Part shown: piece by piece, positions 43,961 through 54,646 of the stretch
Layout: every line of letters starts with the position of its first letter
Position numbering within the stretch: the stretch's first letter is position 1
DNA from: Anthostomella pinea
Taxonomy: Eukaryota; Ascomycota; Sordariomycetes; Xylariales; Xylariaceae
Reading direction: 5' to 3'
Assembly (NCBI GenBank): GCA_963556695.1
Contig: CAUWAG010000007.1
Coordinates: forward strand, 1,178,001-1,242,000
Length of the DNA stretch: 64,000 nucleotides
Notes under the pieces: generated by a model
What the model saw: the letters and a program-made list of their open reading frames with translations, nothing else
The model's database searches: none
What the model was told of the DNA's origin: nothing
Program-made: the position numbers and the translations under genes

Positions 43961-46900
43961 CAAAGTAAGCTGCATGTGGGCCTCGGAGACGCGTAACGGC
44001 TCCCGGCCGCCGTCCTAAGCGGGCCGCACGATATGATGTGGAAACCCACTTGCCCACCACCTCAGCCCTTCAGTATTGAGAATGTAAGAAGCTGCGGGTT
44101 TTCCCGGTGTACTTCGAACATGGAACACCTGAGACTAGCCACAGGGATTGTTTCTTCCCCTTAATTCACTGCTGGCCTACCTGCCGTACTGCTGGGCTGG
44201 TTGCTTGGTTGGTTTCACTGCTGGGCGGTGTTGCGGACAGAGCAATTCCGAAGTGAAGTGTTGATCAGCTACATTCCAGTTCAGCGATACCGCTCTTTGG
44301 TACTTCGATGCATGGGTCAAAATACAGTCTGCCCGGCAGCCAATCAAACTGTTATTCTTGCCAAGTCGGTTTCGTTTCAATGACCACATTTTGTTCTAGA
44401 CCATACGTCGTGCCGGCATTTTCAAGTAGTCCCACGGATGCTCCCGCGGCCCCAGGTAATTGGTTGCAGAGGTCATATGATAAATACTGATAGGCAGAAG
44501 GCGAGGCCTTTCGCGTCAAGTGGTCGTCAGAATATAACTTGTTTAAGACAAGTCTGGTGCTCTGAAGACCTTGTGAGGCTGGATGAGTGATGTGACAATC
44601 AGGCCTGCAGCTGCGCTGGCCAGGGCTGATGGGATGAAATATCTAGATTCAACGATATCTAAGGAAGAAGAGGCAATGTCGGAAGAGAAAGGGGAAGCTA
44701 GGGATATATGTATACATAAATATGTGGAGGTATTATGTAATACCGTAACAAGTGATCGTCTATCGGTACAGTCACCCCCATACGTCCCCGTCCGCGCACC
44801 TCGAAGATTTTCGATGGGATATAGACGGTGGAAGAGGCATTCATACTCTATCAAGCAACGCTTGATGCTTATTCCAGAGTTAGATTCCATAAACTATACA
44901 TAGACCTGGATATCCAAGACCTTGCGTACGGGGTGTATGGAGACTTGTGAGGGTTCGGTATAACTGCTTCAGAGCCAGAGAGCGAGTGCCTTTTGCGTCA
45001 AAAGAGTGATAAACACACCATGGAAAGCACGGATTACATGGCTTGAATACGAGGTCGCGGTCTTACACCTGAAGCCATACTCGGCAAATTTTGGGTTACT
45101 AACAATATCAACAACAACACCTGACGATAGACTATGTCAGGCTGTTGGCCCTAGTCACAGGTCAAAACGGGCAAAACTAGAATAAGTGCGGAGGCATGAT
45201 CCCAGATACTTTCTCGTCAAACTTACGAGCACACCTTGAGGGGCGTTTCGAAGCTACTATCGAGCTTCTAATCCGCTTCAATGTTAGAAGAGACGTCAGA
45301 AATCGATCATGAATTTGTATTTACGAGAAACCCACCACAGCGGCGCTGTTACAGGCCCTGACGTCTACCTTATTAGTCGTGATAACACCCTACGGCAGCA
45401 GCCAGAGGCTACCACAAAAATGCTCTGAATCGAGTGGCCGGAGAAAGAATACACAGAGAACACGAGTCGTTGAGAGATCCCGAATCTCGCGTCGTCCAGG
45501 GAATTCTACATAGAAGTCTGCTACAGCCTTCTTGAAAGTTCAATCTCTGAGCTTAATTCCAGGTCCCCTGCTGCTACAGCTTGATGCTCCTCTTCCACAA
45601 CCACAACCTCTACTACGATAACCAGGACAGCTGTGACGATGCGCTCGGTGAGTCACAGCCGGCCAAAGCGCAGATCTCTCTGTGCCGTCCAAGAGTAGCC
45701 GTTCTGCTCGTTGGGTCATTCATGGGGCGCATGGTTGCGTCCATCAACTTCTGTCTCAACACCTGGCATCAGGCATCTGGCGTGAAAGAGACCCTACCTT
45801 GAATAGAGATCTCTCTCGGACCAACCCCAGCAGATGCTGTTAAATACTTGACACGGGGCGAACCGCCTTTGATCACGTCAGCACCGTCACTAAGATGGGC
45901 GGCACGCCGGCAGACCGGGACCGCGGCGGACGAGACCTCGACGAACCGAGAGCAAATACTTTGATAACAGTAGAGATCAGCCAGATTATGCCACCCCTCA
46001 CGCGTATGGGCCTACAGTGGTTGCTCTAACGCCTCCTTGCTTCAACTTACATAGCCTCTAACTAGGTACGATCCTCCAGCTCCGCGTCGATTAAAGTTAC
46101 GATAAACCACCAGGAGAAAAATTGTGCAGACATCATCGGGTCTCAACCGGGACCAGTCCGGACCAGTCGGGATCAAACAAGGCCAGAAGAGGTACAAGTA
46201 ACAAGAGTCAGTAAGTAACCCCTAATCCCCTCTAAACACACGTAGGTAGAGCGAGCTGATTACCACCAGACCAGCCATGACCGTGCCGAATGAATAAACC
46301 CTCCATCCCGCTTGAAAACATTGCCTACTCACGAGCCGACAGCTCACAAGAAGCAATCCAAATCAGAAGAAACGAGACTTCATCCTGGATGGTCCCGGCA
46401 CGCATGCGGTGAGTGACGATCCTGCCGTTAGACCCGAGGCGCAGAAGTCAGGATACCACGTCTATATCTCAAGCTACGCGCCGTGTGCCTCTTCGAAAAG
46501 GTATACTTGCTGTAACCCGTCCGCGTCTTATCACTCATGCTGTGTCTATCGGCTGCACAGCTTCGCCAGTGACCCCAAACCCAAACCCAAACCAAATCCA
46601 AGCCTCTATCCAAGCTGAAGGCTGACAGTCCAGCCCACTAGTGTCTCTGTGCTCTCATCAGCACAGCACAAGATCCCCCACATCGTATCATGAACACGGT
46701 CTTCTTCGATCCGTCAGGATAGTCCGCTACAGCGTGTTCGAGGAGTTGACATAAGAGGTCCCCGGAATCAGGTAGCCAGCATCCCAGCAGGCCAGGTACG
46801 CCGAGGCCACCAGTGTGCAAGAAGTCCATCCAGGGGCAAAGGCAATCAATCACGACTGTGACGGTAACTTTTTCAAACCACCTGCTCAGAAGACGTATCT

Positions 46901-47298
46901 GTTTCGAAGAAACCCCAAAAGCGAAGACTCAAATCGCAACGCCGATAGTTACCGCCTTCAAGGCGACAATAAGGCACCTCCGTTCCTAGCCGAGGGAGGT
47001 TCGTTCCCGTTCCAGAGACGGCTTCTCCCTCATAGTATTAAGGTACTTCAGGTCCAGATGGTCCCCGACTCAGCTCGTTCGACTACATGTACGTAGCACA
47101 GAATTCCTAGGGCCGAGAGTTCTCCTGCCTCCATCCCTCCCACCCACCCTGAGCTCCTACCCTTCTACCCTCCCACGCATCCACCATACCGCAGTTCGTA
47201 GCAACCAAAGAAACACCTACAGCTCCAGAACAAGGCTTCGCTACCTGGCTTACCCACCACAGCCACGGCAACAAGCAACCAAGCCACGAACGACATGT

Positions 47299-47347
<49 letters not shown>

Positions 47348-47585
47348 CTAAGCACCAGCTAGAGAAAACAAGTTAGTCAGAAGCGTCCCCAAAAGCGGCT
47401 ACCGGTAGACGTTGACGGCAGACCAAGCGCCCTCTCTCTCTTTCCCACACACTCTCTCTGCTCTGCTCAACAAGCCCGGCAGTCAAAGAACAGAGAACTT
47501 GAGGGCACTCAGGGGCTCCGAAAAACCGAAATAACCTACCTTCATTTGGGCGAAGCATGGGTTGAGCAGCCACCTATTAGACGGC
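43961..47585. other. Gene-poor stretch between AT blocks 2 and 3
   Basis: 3.6 kb of normal composition with only small unsupported frames (for example 44543-44890 minus and 44583-44903 plus overlapping each other). It contains the (CAG)16 tract and a C/A-rich patch (CCCAAA repeats near 46573-46598). No gene was recognised. Confidence 0.4.
47299..47346. repeat. (CAG)16 trinucleotide repeat
   Basis: Sixteen perfect CAG units. On the minus strand it would encode poly-Leu and on plus poly-Gln or poly-Ser, but no supported gene encloses it. Confidence 0.95.
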
Positions 47586-47777
47586 TGTATATCCATGGTT
47601 ATACATGCTACCTAATTATTACATAGTTTTATCGTAACCAGGTATACATGTTTAATTGATAGCTAGTTATTTATTTATTCAAGGTATAATAATATAGTAG
47701 TTACCGGTAGATTTTTAGTTCTGAGGTAACTATTGATTAACGGCTAGTTATACAGTAATTACTAGTTATATAACAGT

Positions 47778-47934
47778 TGTCATGGTCTGGTACAGATAGC
47801 CCATGTGGTGAGTCCTGGAGCCCGGACATGAGTACATGTACCACCATTGAATGTCAAGCTGCCACGCTTGATATTCGACATCCTTTTGGTAGGAACAGCC
47901 GTGGCATGGTGGTTATGGTGAGCGTTCCGTCACA
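47778..47934. mobile_element. Solo-LTR-like insertion with 5-bp TSD
   Basis: 157 bp, beginning TGTCATGGTCTGG and ending GTTCCGTCACA, flanked by perfect ACAGT repeats (47773-47777 and 47935-47939). Its ends resemble those of the 41910/48232 family (TGTCATGG...CCGTCACA), but the interior differs. Confidence 0.65.
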
Positions 47935-48231
47935 ACAGTTCTAATTAAAAACCTTTACCTGCCTTATATCGTATCTTACTTACTTCGTTACTATATAATA
48001 TAAAACAAAGTAACGCTCTTATTTTTTCATAATATTAAATAGTTTAATAGGTAATAACCTAGTAATCTTATAATTTTATAACTTATAAGCTTATAGTTTA
48101 ATTCGCCGTGATATTATATAATTCGTTGTGTATAAAATATTAAGTAATCATATAATTTAACGATAATAACGTTCGAAAATCTATTTTTACTTTAATAAAA
48201 TTCGAGTAACTATATTTATTTATATATATAT

Positions 48232-48443
48232 TGTCACGGCGAGCGTACTGAGGAACTGGGACATGGCCGGCAGCAAGCAGCTATTACTCTATTGACGAGA
48301 ATATCAAGACTAGAGAGGAAATGAAGAGAAAGAGAGATAGGTACAGCGGGAGGTTGCCCCTTTAAGGGGATCCTCTGGTCAGATCCTTCCCGTATTGGGA
48401 AGTATCGGCTTGTCATATGGGAAGGTCTGTGCAGGCCGTCACA
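48232..48443. mobile_element. Solo-LTR-like element, copy 2 of a family
   Basis: 212 bp, beginning TGTCACGGCGAGC and ending GCAGGCCGTCACA, flanked by TATAT repeats (48227-48231 and 48444-48448; low-complexity surroundings make this duplication less certain). It is nearly identical to 41910-42123. Confidence 0.7.
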
Positions 48444-48590
48444 TATATAACTAAGTTATAATTTTAATATAATGTTTATTATAACCATTCAAACTTATAT
48501 TATATTATATAACTTAACTTGAAATTTTAAGCGATCGTTAACCGTATATTAACTATGACCTTTTAACTAGTACCCCGCCTTAATGTTAGT

Positions 48591-49035
48591 ATTTGAAGTA
48601 AGTTTGTCGATTTTAAACGGGGGCAAAACACGGCGAAGGGCGCCTGCAGATAGCACATATAATTGCCGCCTGTTTGTTTAGAGAGACTTGTACCTACCTT
48701 ACGTGACCGCGGAGGGATGCCTAAGGGATTGGCACGTCAAATACATAGGTACCCACCTTCCTTACTATACCTAGGTAGCAGGCGGCCCGAGTGGAAAGGG
48801 ATAACTTCAATGTTGGCAAATGGTTGGTAAATACTTGGCTAATTGATGTTACCTTGTAGCCGGGTATAGAACCATGCCAGACTGACATTTACAAAGTAAC
48901 AACATTGTCACATCAGTTCACTAGGGCTGACATTTTCAAGTACTACTAGTCCCGCAGGCTTGGTATCGATGTTGCGCTTATCCAGGTATCTATCTAGAAT
49001 TCCTATTCGTGGCATACAGGACTAGTATTAAAACG
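48591..49035. other. Intergenic downstream of DUF2985 gene
   Basis: Normal-composition DNA between AT block 3 and the stop codon of the DUF2985-type gene; 3' region only. Nothing else is seen. Confidence 0.4.
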
Positions 49036-50786
49036 TTAGAGCTGGTGCCCCGAGGGTATCGGTCTCAGCCTATCCATGCTTTCTATGCCGCGACCCTCGC
49101 TCCGCCGACCCTTGTCGATGCTCCGCCGGCCATTATCAACGCTACGCCGGCTGTTATCCATGCTACGCCGGCTGCTATCCAGGCTCTGCCGGCCCTTATC
49201 GATGCTCCCCCTCGTCGCGGCGGGGATGTCACTCTTCATGGCCTCGTCAAGAGTCTCGGTCTGACGGGTCTGCTCGAGGGCGCGCTCGGCCTTGATCTCC
49301 TTGTCTACGTCACCCTCCTTCTTACCCTGGTGCCGGATCTTGTCGATGGCCTCCCGCGTCAGCTCCTGGCGGAACATACGCTCGACAACGTCCTTCTTGC
49401 GCGTCTTGCGTCCGCCAATGGTGATCAGAATCCCTGCCGTAATGTTGACGGCGATCGAACAGCTCAGAATGGTGGCGGTGATGGCCGGTGGCCGCGTGTG
49501 GTAGTCGATGCCCCACGTTGTCGCACCCAGAGAGACCTGCAGGCACGAGTGTACGTCCAAAAGGGTGACGACGGCCACCAGGAGGTCGAGCGGGAAGGCG
49601 TAGTGCGTCCTGGTCTCGTGCGGTTTGTAGAAGGTATGCGACTTGGCGAACTTGTTCTGATGGTGGACGAGCGTGGCCTGTTGGTCTTCAGAAAGGACCG
49701 TTACCTCGTCACGGGCCTCTTCCAGTTCTGGGTTAGTGGGCAGGTCGTTCTTGTCTTGGAGGTCGGCCATTTGCTTCTTCTTGCGGAGTTTCCACGTCAA
49801 GTGGTGATAATGTGCGATGAAGGCCATGTGGTACGTATCTATGAGGCGGAATGGTATCATACCATCGCCGACAACGGCAAAGAGGGCAACAAGAACGTAG
49901 TCGATGACGTTCATGATATAGAGTTGTCGTTCGCCAACGTAAATCCAGCCGATAATGAATAGCACCCAGGCAAGACCGAAGAGCGTGATGAGGGTTGCAT
50001 ACAGTGTCACGAAGAAGCCCAGGGGCTTTCGGACGTACTGGCCGAAAGCCTTCATTGTTCGCTTGAACTTACTGCGGCGCGAGTGAAGCATGTGCCGTAC
50101 GTGGTCGTTCAGTTCGTCCATCTCCTCGTCGGTCCAGCCCACCAGCGACACACCATCAGGAAGGACAGCGTGGTTGAAGTTGTAGGAATAGCCCTGCTCG
50201 GCATCTTGTGCAGCTCTCTCGGCGGCTCTCTCGGCCTGGGTTTCTTCAGTGATAGAGTCATACTGGGGCGGCATGGACAGGTTGAAAGTTGGTCGTCGAT
50301 TGATAAATCTGCCCAGGTCTGGTACAAAGAGCGAGTTCTGGATATTGGTCACATTGTTCAGGGTCGACACTTCGGGATCTGCACAAGGCGAGGACAATAT
50401 GTCAGTGGTTGCCATAATACTAAATTGGCGATGTACGTACCGATCACGTCGAGCACGTCGGCGAGGCTCTGATCCAGGCGATTGCGACCGTTGGGGCCAT
50501 TGAAGGTGGCGGTGCTGGTCATTCGTTTGTTCTGATTGTTCTGATTGTCGTCGGGGTTCGCGGTGTGCTTCCCAATGTTGGACATGCGTCTCATAGGGCG
50601 TATGACGGACATGCCCGGTCGCTGGCTCCTCTTCCCCAGGGGGTCTGAACTCGAGCGCCGGCGCCCGGTTTCCGCTTGTCTGTCTGCATCGTCCTGGCGT
50701 CGCTGCTGCTCGTCTGCTGCGGTGGCCGACCTCTCTAACTCGGGAAAGCGAACGTGGCGGTCTTGGTCTGCAGAATCATCAGCCAT
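49036..50786 (-). CDS. DUF2985-type multi-pass membrane protein with C-terminal heptapeptide repeats
   Basis: 562-aa fungal integral membrane protein. Exon 1 is 50786-50441 and exon 2 is 50378-49036; intron 50379-50440 has GTACGT...GTGCAG, phase 1. The N-terminal 150 residues are polar and disordered-like. Then come KAFGQYVRKPLGFFVTLYA and a helix pair ending GWIYVGERQLY, IDYVLVALFAVVGDGM and the conserved HMAFIAHYHHLTWKLRKKK. Two more helices follow near DLLVAVVTLLDVHSCLQ and ATILSCSIAVNITAGILI, giving four membrane segments. This order matches the DUF2985 family, whose function is unknown. The C terminus (about 505-540) has seven-residue repeats of the form S-x-D-x-x-R-R. No signal peptide. 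Confidence 0.85.
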
Positions 50787-51356
50787 CGTAGAGAACGACG
50801 AACGACGAATGGCGGCGACGCGGCAGTCCCCAAGGAAGTCTAAGCAAAAGCGCAGCACAGAAATGCGAGATGGAGATGGTGCACAGGGTTATCTTTGTTT
50901 TAAGAAGTAGGAGATATGAGATACAGGTATGGGATCGGAGCAGTCGGGGGCGGACAGACGGGCAGACGGGCAATCTGGGTTTGGTGGATGCACTGGATGG
51001 ATGCACGCAGGCTCGTTCGTTGCCCTGTTGGCGCTACGCGACTAGAGGCTTTCTAATGTTCCCGCCGTGGTCCGTAGCACAAATATGACTTCATAGGCCC
51101 CATAATGTGACCAGCTACCCACTCGTTTGGGGATCTGCGACAAGGGGAAGACCAAGGCACAAGCCACACGCAGTAGCAGCTGGCAGCTGGCCAATCTGAC
51201 AATCTGGCAATCTGGCCGGCTGGCCAGGGCAGTCCGGCGCTGCCAGTGGACGCCTTTGGGGCTGCCAGCGTCGTTATCTCAACTTATCTGGGGCTGTCCG
51301 GCGGGGTGCGGCTGGCAGGAAATTGCTGCATGCGCAGGCATACTTTATTACTTCTT
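50787..51356. other. Upstream region of DUF2985 gene
   Basis: 570 bp 5' of the DUF2985 gene, with a C/G-rich patch of CTGGCAATCTGG-like short repeats (about 51178-51240). No gene was recognised. Confidence 0.4.
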
Positions 51357-51605
51357 GGCACCCCTGTGCCTTGTGGTAGCGGTATCCAGAATAAGGATCA
51401 GGGTCACGATAGGTGGCTATTGGTCTGTATTCTGGAAGTTGCTTGATTGAAAGAAGGGATGGGTGGTGTCCCCATCCCAGAAGTAGCTATCATCCCAGTT
51501 GGGTACAAAACAGGTACAAACGGGTACCCGTTGGGCTCCAAGGTACCTTGTATCCTGGTCCGTAACCCATCCGTCATTGTGGCTGGAAAATGGGTTGAGT
51601 AGCCA
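51357..51605 (+). repeat. Partial copy of MITE-like element, inverted relative to 53994-54311
   Basis: About 249 bp matching the reverse complement of 54051-54306 with only scattered differences and a small indel near GGCACC. Shared words include GTGGTAGCGGTATCCAG and GGGATGGGTGGTGTCCCCAT. It lacks one terminal segment of the complete copy, so it is a truncated or internally bounded copy. Confidence 0.8.
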
Positions 51606-51992
51606 CACCCCCGGGTCGGTCTCGTCACCATGCATTGCTTACCTTATGTACTGTACAAACTCGCACCGGATGCTGCTCTGTCCGTCAATCAAGAGGGCGC
51701 CGCTGTCCTGTCTCCTAGCAACCTCGATAAGGCGGACCAACGATTCAGTTCATACATCTTTCAATTGTTCTGATACCGTATATACTGCATGTTACATGAC
51801 TCCGGATGCATCTGCACAATATGTATGGTAGGTGAAAACCACGACTAGTCGGCTAGTGTGTGTTCCGTTTCATGTCGTCCCACGCCGGCTGCCGAACCAT
51901 AGCCGGCCGTGATACTAGAGGATCTTTGAGAAGTTGAACACGTCTACTGTAGTGTCCCTCTGCTACAACCTACAGGTAAATTCCCCTGCCTC
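51606..51992. other. Intergenic downstream of GTPase gene
   Basis: 387 bp between the repeat copy and the GTPase stop codon. No gene was recognised. Confidence 0.4.
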
Positions 51993-53293
51993 CTACATGA
52001 CAGCGCACACGCCTCTGTTCTCGAGAGCCATGATACGCTCAGTCAGCGACTGCACCGCCGCCTCGTTCATCCGTCTCTCGTCGCGCAGCGTCTTCTCCAG
52101 GTCCCCCAGCCGCCCCTGGTAGTGCTCCTTCAGCGCCTCGACCACGGACCTGTTCTCCTCGGCCGAGCTCTTCATCATCGTCTCCATGTCAGCCAGCTCC
52201 CTCTGGTGCTCCTCCTTCATCCTAAGCAGTTCAATCATGACCTCTCGCCCCGCCGTCGTGTCCCTGAGAGCCTTGTTGTCCTTGCCCATCTCCTCCTGCA
52301 GCTGGAGGTAGAAGGGCTTGTTGTTCATGAGGATATGCGCAATATGTAGCGCCGACTCGAGCGTGCCACCGTATCTGACGGCCTTGGCCTGGTATGCCAG
52401 CATGACCTTCCAGAACTTGTCCTTCAGCTCGCGCTCGCGTGCCAGACCTTGCTCCTGTGTAACCTTGTCCCACATGCTCGTCGCCAAAACCACGTTCTTC
52501 AGGTTCTTCTCGCCCGTGAGCTTCTGGAACATCTGGAGGTTCTTGGTCGCGTGGTGTGTCACCCGGGTATCCGAGATGGGGTGCATGTATATGATACCCG
52601 ACAGCTTCATGTCTTGTCTATAGGCTGCGGCCAGGTAGTCTGCGATCAACTGGAGAACCTCGCTGTCGGACAGATTGGTGTCGGAAAAGCCTGGCGTATC
52701 GACAAAGCGCACCGTGCGTCCCTCGATCTTGGTCTCGACGACCTGGATGTCTCGGGTACCTTATAGTAGGAACAAGTCAGTTCTCATCCGCATCAAAGAC
52801 CAAGTGAACTGGTAAGTCACATACATGAGGTGAGGCTATGACCGATCTCCAGGTCAGTCCGTCCCGTCACTTTCGAGATGAAGGTCGTCTTCCCAGACCC
52901 CGTCATGCCCATGACAGCGATCAACAGGTCCCTACCGGTCCAGAACTTCTGCACCACCGATTTCGTGTAGCTCAACCCGGGTATCCCATCCCCCGCGGAG
53001 CCCTCGCCTACGCCGTCGCCGGCATTCCACGAAGCGGTCGACACGTATGAATCCTCGAGGGAACTATGCGCGAGTCTCTGCGCGGCCGCGTCGACGGTCT
53101 GATCGTAGTAGGGCCTCGAAGGCGCCGGTACGCCCGACTGTCGGCGGTCTAGGGAATCGACATGTCGGCGGCCGGCCAGGTCCTGCTGCGAACCGGGCTC
53201 CTCGGCCGGAGACGAGAGGTCGCTCACAGGCTGGGCGGCTTCAACCACGTCGAATTCCTCGTCTGAAATGTAAGGCTCGTGTAGTACGGCCAT
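51993..53293 (-). CDS. AIG1/septin-like P-loop GTPase with coiled coil and CaaX end
   Basis: 411-aa protein. Exon 1 is 53293-52825 and exon 2 is 52759-51993 (intron 52760-52824, GTATGT...TATAAG, phase 1). Residues 1-118 are polar and probably disordered. The G domain has the P-loop GMTGSGKTT (129-137), a G2-like Thr after the exon join, VDTPGF (Asp177-Gly180) for G3 and the G4-like VLATSMWDKV, as in fungal GTPases related to AIG1/GIMAP and septin-like TRAFAC members. The C-terminal third is a coiled coil (LLRMKEEHQRELADMETMMK, LGDLEKTLRDERRMNE). The last four residues are CAVM, a CaaX box predicting prenylation and membrane attachment. Inverted copies of a MITE-like element flank the gene. 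Cellular role is unknown. Confidence 0.82.
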
Positions 53294-53993
53294 GCTCAGT
53301 ACGCCGCGATCTTTAGAATTTAAAGTGATGTGATGAGACCAGAGATCCCGTGGTTGAAGCTCGTGGGACGCGACAGCTGACAGCTGACGGGTGGGGAGGG
53401 GAAGTGTCACCCAGCCGAGGGCGAGGCCTGACGTCATGCCGCCACCGGCTTCGACGTCCCAAATCGACAGCACGCGGGCGTCTCAGCCACCACGCAGTGG
53501 AGCTTCAGGGATCCCCATTCAAGTCTACCTACCTAGGTACGTACCCACAGGTCTAGACTCTCTCTACAGTAGACTCTCGATACGCCGACAAAAAAAGAAA
53601 GCCCAGCATCACCCGCGTCAGTGGCCGTCGATCTGAGCCGCGGATCCAGGTGGCCAAGACCCAAGAGGCAAGCTGCGAGCTTGGAGAGATTGCATTGATG
53701 TCGACCTTGGTTTCCCAGAACAATATATCGAATCCAGCCCAGCCCATGTCGAGCGATCCATGCCAGACACTCATCGCGAAGTTCACTAAACGAAATATTA
53801 ACGAAATCACTGTTTTTATACATTCGAATTGAGTACTCCAAGCCTCTTTTGACTTTATTCTGACGATCGCAACTCTTCTTGGGCCCATGAGAGGTCTATC
53901 CCTTGCACTGGTAGTGGGGATATGTACCAGTACAAGATCAGACCTCTCTAACATCAATTACCACCCACTTTGAATCAGCACCTAATCGGCGCC
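53294..53993. other. Upstream region of GTPase gene
   Basis: 700 bp 5' of the GTPase gene. A minus-strand open frame extends upstream of the chosen ATG to about 53473 and could be leader or an N-terminal extension; the internal ATG at 53293 begins the better-composed sequence. Frames at 53533-53957 are unsupported. Confidence 0.4.
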
Positions 53994-54311
53994 CATTTCG
54001 GCACCTGGTTAATCCGAACCCATCGATACCAGGTAGACCCTGTAGTCCTATGGCTCCTCAACCCATTTTCCAGCCACAATGACGGATGGGTCACGGACCA
54101 GGATACAAGGTACCTTGGAGCCCAACGGGTACCCGTTTGTACCTGATTTGTACCCAACTGGGATGATAGCTACTTCTGGGATGGGGACACCACCCATCCC
54201 TTCTTTCAATCAAGCAACTTCCAGAATACAGACCAATAGCCACCATTCGTGACCCTGGTCCTTATTCTGGATACCGCTACCACAAGGCACAGTCCCACTG
54301 GTGCCGAAATG
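53994..54311. mobile_element. MITE-like element with 12-bp terminal inverted repeats
   Basis: 318 bp bounded by CATTTCGGCACC (53994-54005) and its exact complement GGTGCCGAAATG (54300-54311). No coding capacity. No convincing target duplication was identified at the flanks. Most of its length (54051-54306) recurs inverted at 51357-51605. Which DNA transposon superfamily mobilised it is not evident. Confidence 0.65.
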
Positions 54312-54646
54312 CAAAGGGAAAAAGGAATAGAGTTGCTTTTCCTTGACTGTCACGTGCTTGTTTGTAAGAGCTTGTCGCATTCTTCTGAGCATCTCATCCA
54401 GTCCTCGTGCGTGTCATTAGGGACTTGCAGGCCCATCAATACCTGACACGAGCTCCTGTGCCGTTAATCATAGCAGTGACGGTGGGCCAGCTCTATTGTT
54501 GTCAACAATCCTCGCTCCTCCGAGTCGCTACTGCAGACCCCATAACTTCTCGACCTCTCGAATCGCCGCGAGAGCCGACTGCAGAAGTTGTACAGGAACT
54601 CCGCAGTAGCCAAGAGAGCCGAGATCGAGACCAACTTGTCTTTACG
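54312..54646. other. Upstream of F-box remnant
   Basis: Normal-composition DNA between the MITE-like element and the F-box remnant. The open frame from 54407 runs into the F-box start but lacks features. Confidence 0.35.

Larger units (their letters stand above)
47586..48590. repeat. AT-rich, RIP-like degenerate block 3
   Basis: About 1 kb of strongly AT-rich DNA of the same type as blocks 1 and 2, interrupted by GC-balanced elements at 47778-47934 and 48232-48443. Confidence 0.65.

Noticed and set aside
46573..46598. CCCAAA repeats suggesting telomeric DNA
   Set aside because: Only a few units, not the TTAGGG/CCCTAA type, and in the interior of the window.
49009..49962. 317-codon plus-strand frame overlapping the DUF2985-type gene
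   Set aside because: It is antisense to a well-supported multi-exon gene and its composition mirrors that gene. No family features or plausible start context.
53294..53473. Longer N terminus of the GTPase starting near 53473
   Set aside because: Sequence before the ATG at 53293 looks like leader. The choice is uncertain but does not affect the G domain.
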